A DNA stretch of 8,599 nucleotides, taken from Verrucomicrobiota bacterium (GTDB taxonomy: Bacteria > Chlamydiota > Chlamydiia > Chlamydiales > FEN-1388). The notes beneath the pieces were generated by a model. That model had not been told where the DNA came from, made no database searches, and saw only the letters and a program-made list of their open reading frames with translations. Where the stretch lies: NCBI GenBank assembly GCA_018239705.1, contig JAFEGS010000026.1:1-8599 (forward strand), written 5' to 3'. The translations under genes were made by a program, and so were the position numbers. The number at the start of each line of letters is the position of its first letter. The stretch's first letter is position 1. Below, piece by piece: positions 6,851 to 8,599 of the stretch.

Positions 6851-6878
6851 TTGCGAGAAAATCCTAACCACGGATAAT
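6851..6878 (+). promoter_or_regulatory. Likely promoter of the MYG1-HIT operon
   Basis: TTGCGA (6851-6856) and GATAAT (6873-6878) are 16 bases apart and match 4 and 5 of 6 bases of the housekeeping consensus. The predicted start of transcription is near 6885, so the leader would be only about 22 bases. The promoter lies back-to-back with the minus-strand promoter of the LOG-like gene. Confidence 0.5.
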
Positions 6879-6906
6879 AAGGAGATTTAATCTATCGGTC
6901 ATCTAC

Positions 6907-7806
6907 ATGAATTCTTCTCAACACTCTCAGATCCAACCCCGCTCGTTCGGAACTCATGACGGCACTTTCCATGCAGATGAGGTCACCGCTTGTGCACTGC
7001 TTGAACTCTTTGATTTAATCGATCACGACAAGATAAAACGTACTCGATCGGCCAAAGAACTTTCCACCTGCGAATATATTTGTGACGTTGGCGGTATCTA
7101 TGATCCTGAGTCAAAGCGCTTTGATCACCACCAGGTCGAATACAAGGGAATGCTCAGTAGCGCCGGAATGATACTTGAGTTTCTCAGGAATCAGCGCTAC
7201 ATCACGCAGAAGGCATTTGATTTTTTAAATAATTCTTTGGTTCGAGGGGTCGATGCTCATGATAATGGCAGAGATCCTCAAATAGTTGGCTTTTGTACCT
7301 TCTCTCAGATCATCTCTAACTTTACCCCTATCCATTACGATGTCGAGCCGGCGGTGCAAGACGCTGCTTTTTTTGAAGCAGAGCAGTTTACGCTAGGCCA
7401 TCTTCGACGCTTGATGCAGCGGTTTCAGTATAACCAGTCGTGTCGCGATGCTGTAGCTCAGGCTATGGCCGACTTTCGTGACTGTTTGATTTTTGAGAAA
7501 GCGCTTCCCTGGATGGACTCCTTCTTTGAGTTAGAGGGAGACAGGCATCCTGCACGTTTTGTGATTATGCCTTCAGGGAAATGCTGGAAGCTCAGAGGCA
7601 TTCCGCCCAATGTTGACGACAAGATGAAAGTGAGACAGCTCCTGCCAAAAGAATGGGCAGGTATGCTCGAGCAGGAACTGCGCGAAATTTCGGGTATTGC
7701 AGGGGCTCTCTTTTGCCATAAAGGCCGCTTTATTTCGGTGTGGCAGTCAAAACAGGACGCTCTCGATGCATTACAAATTGTATTACGGTATGGGTATAAA
7801 AAATGA
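6907..7806 (+). CDS. MYG1 family protein (putative metal-dependent nuclease/hydrolase)
   Basis: The 299-residue product matches the MYG1/UPF0160 family over its whole length. It shows the N-terminal THDGTFHADE (16-25), CDVGG (59-63), RFDHHQ (71-76), VRGVDAHDNG (112-121), and a C-terminal SGIAGALFCHKGRFI (262-276). The His/Asp-rich motifs are shared with the DHH phosphoesterase-like fold and would bind metal. Eukaryotic MYG1 has been described as an RNA exonuclease; the role of bacterial members is not settled. No signal peptide is seen, so it should be cytoplasmic. The length is typical or slightly short. ATG 6907 is the only good start in the open frame after the stop at 6865-6867. The stop overlaps the start of the HIT gene (ATGA), which points to translational coupling. 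From memory the C. trachomatis counterpart is CT386. Confidence 0.92.
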   Translation: MNSSQHSQIQPRSFGTHDGTFHADEVTACALLELFDLIDHDKIKRTRSAKELSTCEYICDVGGIYDPESKRFDHHQVEYKGMLSSAGMILEFLRNQRYITQKAFDFLNNSLVRGVDAHDNGRDPQIVGFCTFSQIISNFTPIHYDVEPAVQDAAFFEAEQFTLGHLRRLMQRFQYNQSCRDAVAQAMADFRDCLIFEKALPWMDSFFELEGDRHPARFVIMPSGKCWKLRGIPPNVDDKMKVRQLLPKEWAGMLEQELREISGIAGALFCHKGRFISVWQSKQDALDALQIVLRYGYKK

Positions 7807-8138
7807 AAAACGTCTTTCTTCGCATCATTGATGGCGAGCTTCCGTGCGATAAAGTATTTGAAAATGAACGCATCCTGGCATTTAAAGACATAGCTCCTGC
7901 AGCACCTGTGCATATCTTGATTATCCCTAAAAAGTCGATTCCCAACATCGTGTCAGTGGGTAAAGAAGATGCTGCACTGCTTGGTGAGATGATCTTGGTT
8001 GCCAATCAGCTCGCACATGAGTTCCATATTCAAGATGGTTTTCGTCTTTTGACAAACAATGGCAAAAATGCCGGGCAAATCATTGACCATCTGCACCTGC
8101 ATTTGATAGGGGGCAAACAGCTCGGGCCAATTGCGTGA
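7803..8138 (+). CDS. HIT family hydrolase (HinT-like)
   Basis: The 111-residue protein has the standard length and motif order of HinT-type histidine-triad proteins. It opens with FLRIIDGELPCDKVFE, then has PVHILIIPKK (35-44) with the first conserved His at 37, and ends in GQIIDHLHLHLIGGKQLG (91-108). The triad is His96-x-His98-x-His100, with His98 the expected nucleophile. The family hydrolyses nucleoside phosphoramidates and acyl-adenylates, including aminoacyl-AMP, in the cytoplasm; the physiological substrate is not given by the sequence. All catalytic residues are present. The ATG overlaps the MYG1 stop by 4 bases and has only a weak GGGT upstream, so translation is probably coupled. From memory this matches CT385 (ycfF/hitA) of C. 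trachomatis. Confidence 0.95.
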   Translation: MKNVFLRIIDGELPCDKVFENERILAFKDIAPAAPVHILIIPKKSIPNIVSVGKEDAALLGEMILVANQLAHEFHIQDGFRLLTNNGKNAGQIIDHLHLHLIGGKQLGPIA

Positions 8139-8158
8139 CATATACCCCAAATGATGTA

Positions 8159-8178
8159 CGTGCCCGTGCCCGTGCCCG
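8159..8178 (+). repeat. Three tandem copies of GTGCCC
   Basis: GTGCCC is repeated three times (8160-8177) with a matching base on each side, between the HIT stop and the ATG of the next gene. It is GC-rich compared with its surroundings. In the frame of the downstream gene it reads as Arg-Ala pairs, so it could be coding if translation starts at GTG 8135. Confidence 0.7.
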
Positions 8179-8197
8179 AAAGTTTTATGTGGGATAC

Positions 8198-8599
8198 ATG
8201 AAATTCACAAGCTATCTGTGCCTGTTTCTGCTTACAAGCTCCACAATATACTGTGGGTCACCGCTATCCATCACCAAGAGAGTGCAGGCACATCTCACCA
8301 TTGGTGATCCTCAGAGTGCAAAGGCAGAGGTAGAGCTGCTTTTGCAAAGTGATCCCGATAATCTCGAGCTTTTGCGGCTGCAGATCCACTGCCTTGCTGC
8401 TCTACAAGACACGGCGCCGCTCTTGCGCTCCTGGCGCCAGTACTGCCAAATAAAAAAAGGTGAGTATGACCGACCGCTCATGGAGGAGGTCTCCTGGTCG
8501 ATCATCCGCAAAGCAAGCTGTAGCACATCTCCGGTGATTCGCTTTGAGGGGATGCTGTCGGCATTTTTTTCAAACGATGCAAAGGGCATACCCATTTGC
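8198..8599 (+). CDS. Exported or lipid-anchored chlamydial protein, 3' end beyond the window
   Basis: The frame is open for 134 codons to the window edge. It starts MKFTSYLCLFLLTSSTIYCG, a short basic start, a hydrophobic core and a Cys at residue 19, which suggests a signal peptide and possibly a lipoprotein; the lipobox (TIY-C) is a poor match. The following helices (SAKAEVELLLQSDPDNLELLRLQIHCLAAL) look like tetratricopeptide or similar helical repeats (pairs of amphipathic helices with an SDPDN-type turn). ATG 8198 is preceded by GGGA only 4-7 bases upstream, a weak site. A GTG at 8135 in the same frame overlaps the HIT stop (GTGA) and would add 21 residues. It lies 59 bases after the HIT gene and is probably in the same operon. 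From memory its place matches C. trachomatis CT384, a protein of unknown function. Confidence 0.75.
   Translation, partial: MKFTSYLCLFLLTSSTIYCGSPLSITKRVQAHLTIGDPQSAKAEVELLLQSDPDNLELLRLQIHCLAALQDTAPLLRSWRQYCQIKKGEYDRPLMEEVSWSIIRKASCSTSPVIRFEGMLSAFFSNDAKGIPIC

Noticed and set aside
6506..6877. 123-residue plus-strand frame before MYG1
   Set aside because: Mostly antisense to the N-terminus of the LOG-like protein, Ser/Ile-rich, and it runs through the divergent promoter region.
7458..7913. 151-residue minus-strand frame across MYG1 and HIT
   Set aside because: It is antisense to two genes with intact family motifs.
8311..8595. 94-residue minus-strand frame at the right edge
   Set aside because: Antisense to the exported protein, whose frame is open to the edge and begins with a signal peptide.

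Overview
The window looks like part of the chromosome of a chlamydia outside the genus Chlamydia (an environmental or Parachlamydiales-type member). The main reason is the right half. A gene for a long protein with a LOG-like C-terminus is divergent from a MYG1-family gene, which overlaps a HIT-hydrolase gene, which is followed by a gene for a small exported protein. From memory this matches the C. trachomatis block CT387-CT386-CT385-CT384; no search was run. The exported DUF1207-type outer-membrane protein and the ankyrin-repeat protein also fit an amoeba- or host-associated chlamydia.

Layout. (1) Bases 1-3279 are accessory in character. They hold the 3' part of an AT-rich ankyrin-repeat gene, cut by the window edge. 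A graveyard of mobile-element debris follows: a minus-strand tyrosine-recombinase (phage integrase) fragment fused head-to-head to a plus-strand C-terminal fragment of a PD-(D/E)XK nuclease. Then comes an intact minus-strand gene for an AlbA_2 (Schlafen-like) / HATPase / winged-helix protein. (2) Bases 3280-3352 are a minus-strand tRNA with anticodon CAT, probably the lysidine-type tRNA-Ile2. The accessory stretch lies next to the 3' end of this tRNA, the usual place for integrated elements. (3) A compact divergent promoter region (3353-3507) serves the tRNA and a DUF1207 outer-membrane protein gene. (4) That gene converges, with a 9-bp gap, on the long LOG-like gene. (5) A second divergent promoter region (6784-6906) separates the LOG-like gene from the MYG1-HIT-exported-protein operon. 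This operon is tightly packed (4-bp ATGA overlap between the first two genes) and runs off the right edge.

How the genes work together. The right half is conserved core sequence whose shared function is unclear: a MYG1 putative nuclease/hydrolase, a HIT nucleotide hydrolase and a LOG-like nucleotide-binding protein all suggest nucleotide or RNA metabolism. The left half records at least one integration and decay event beside a tRNA gene, leaving a candidate regulatory or defence gene (AlbA_2/HATPase) and a candidate host-interaction gene (ankyrin).

No clear new biological system is visible. The most useful unannotated items are the recombinase fragment, the recombinase/nuclease junction and several start-site problems.
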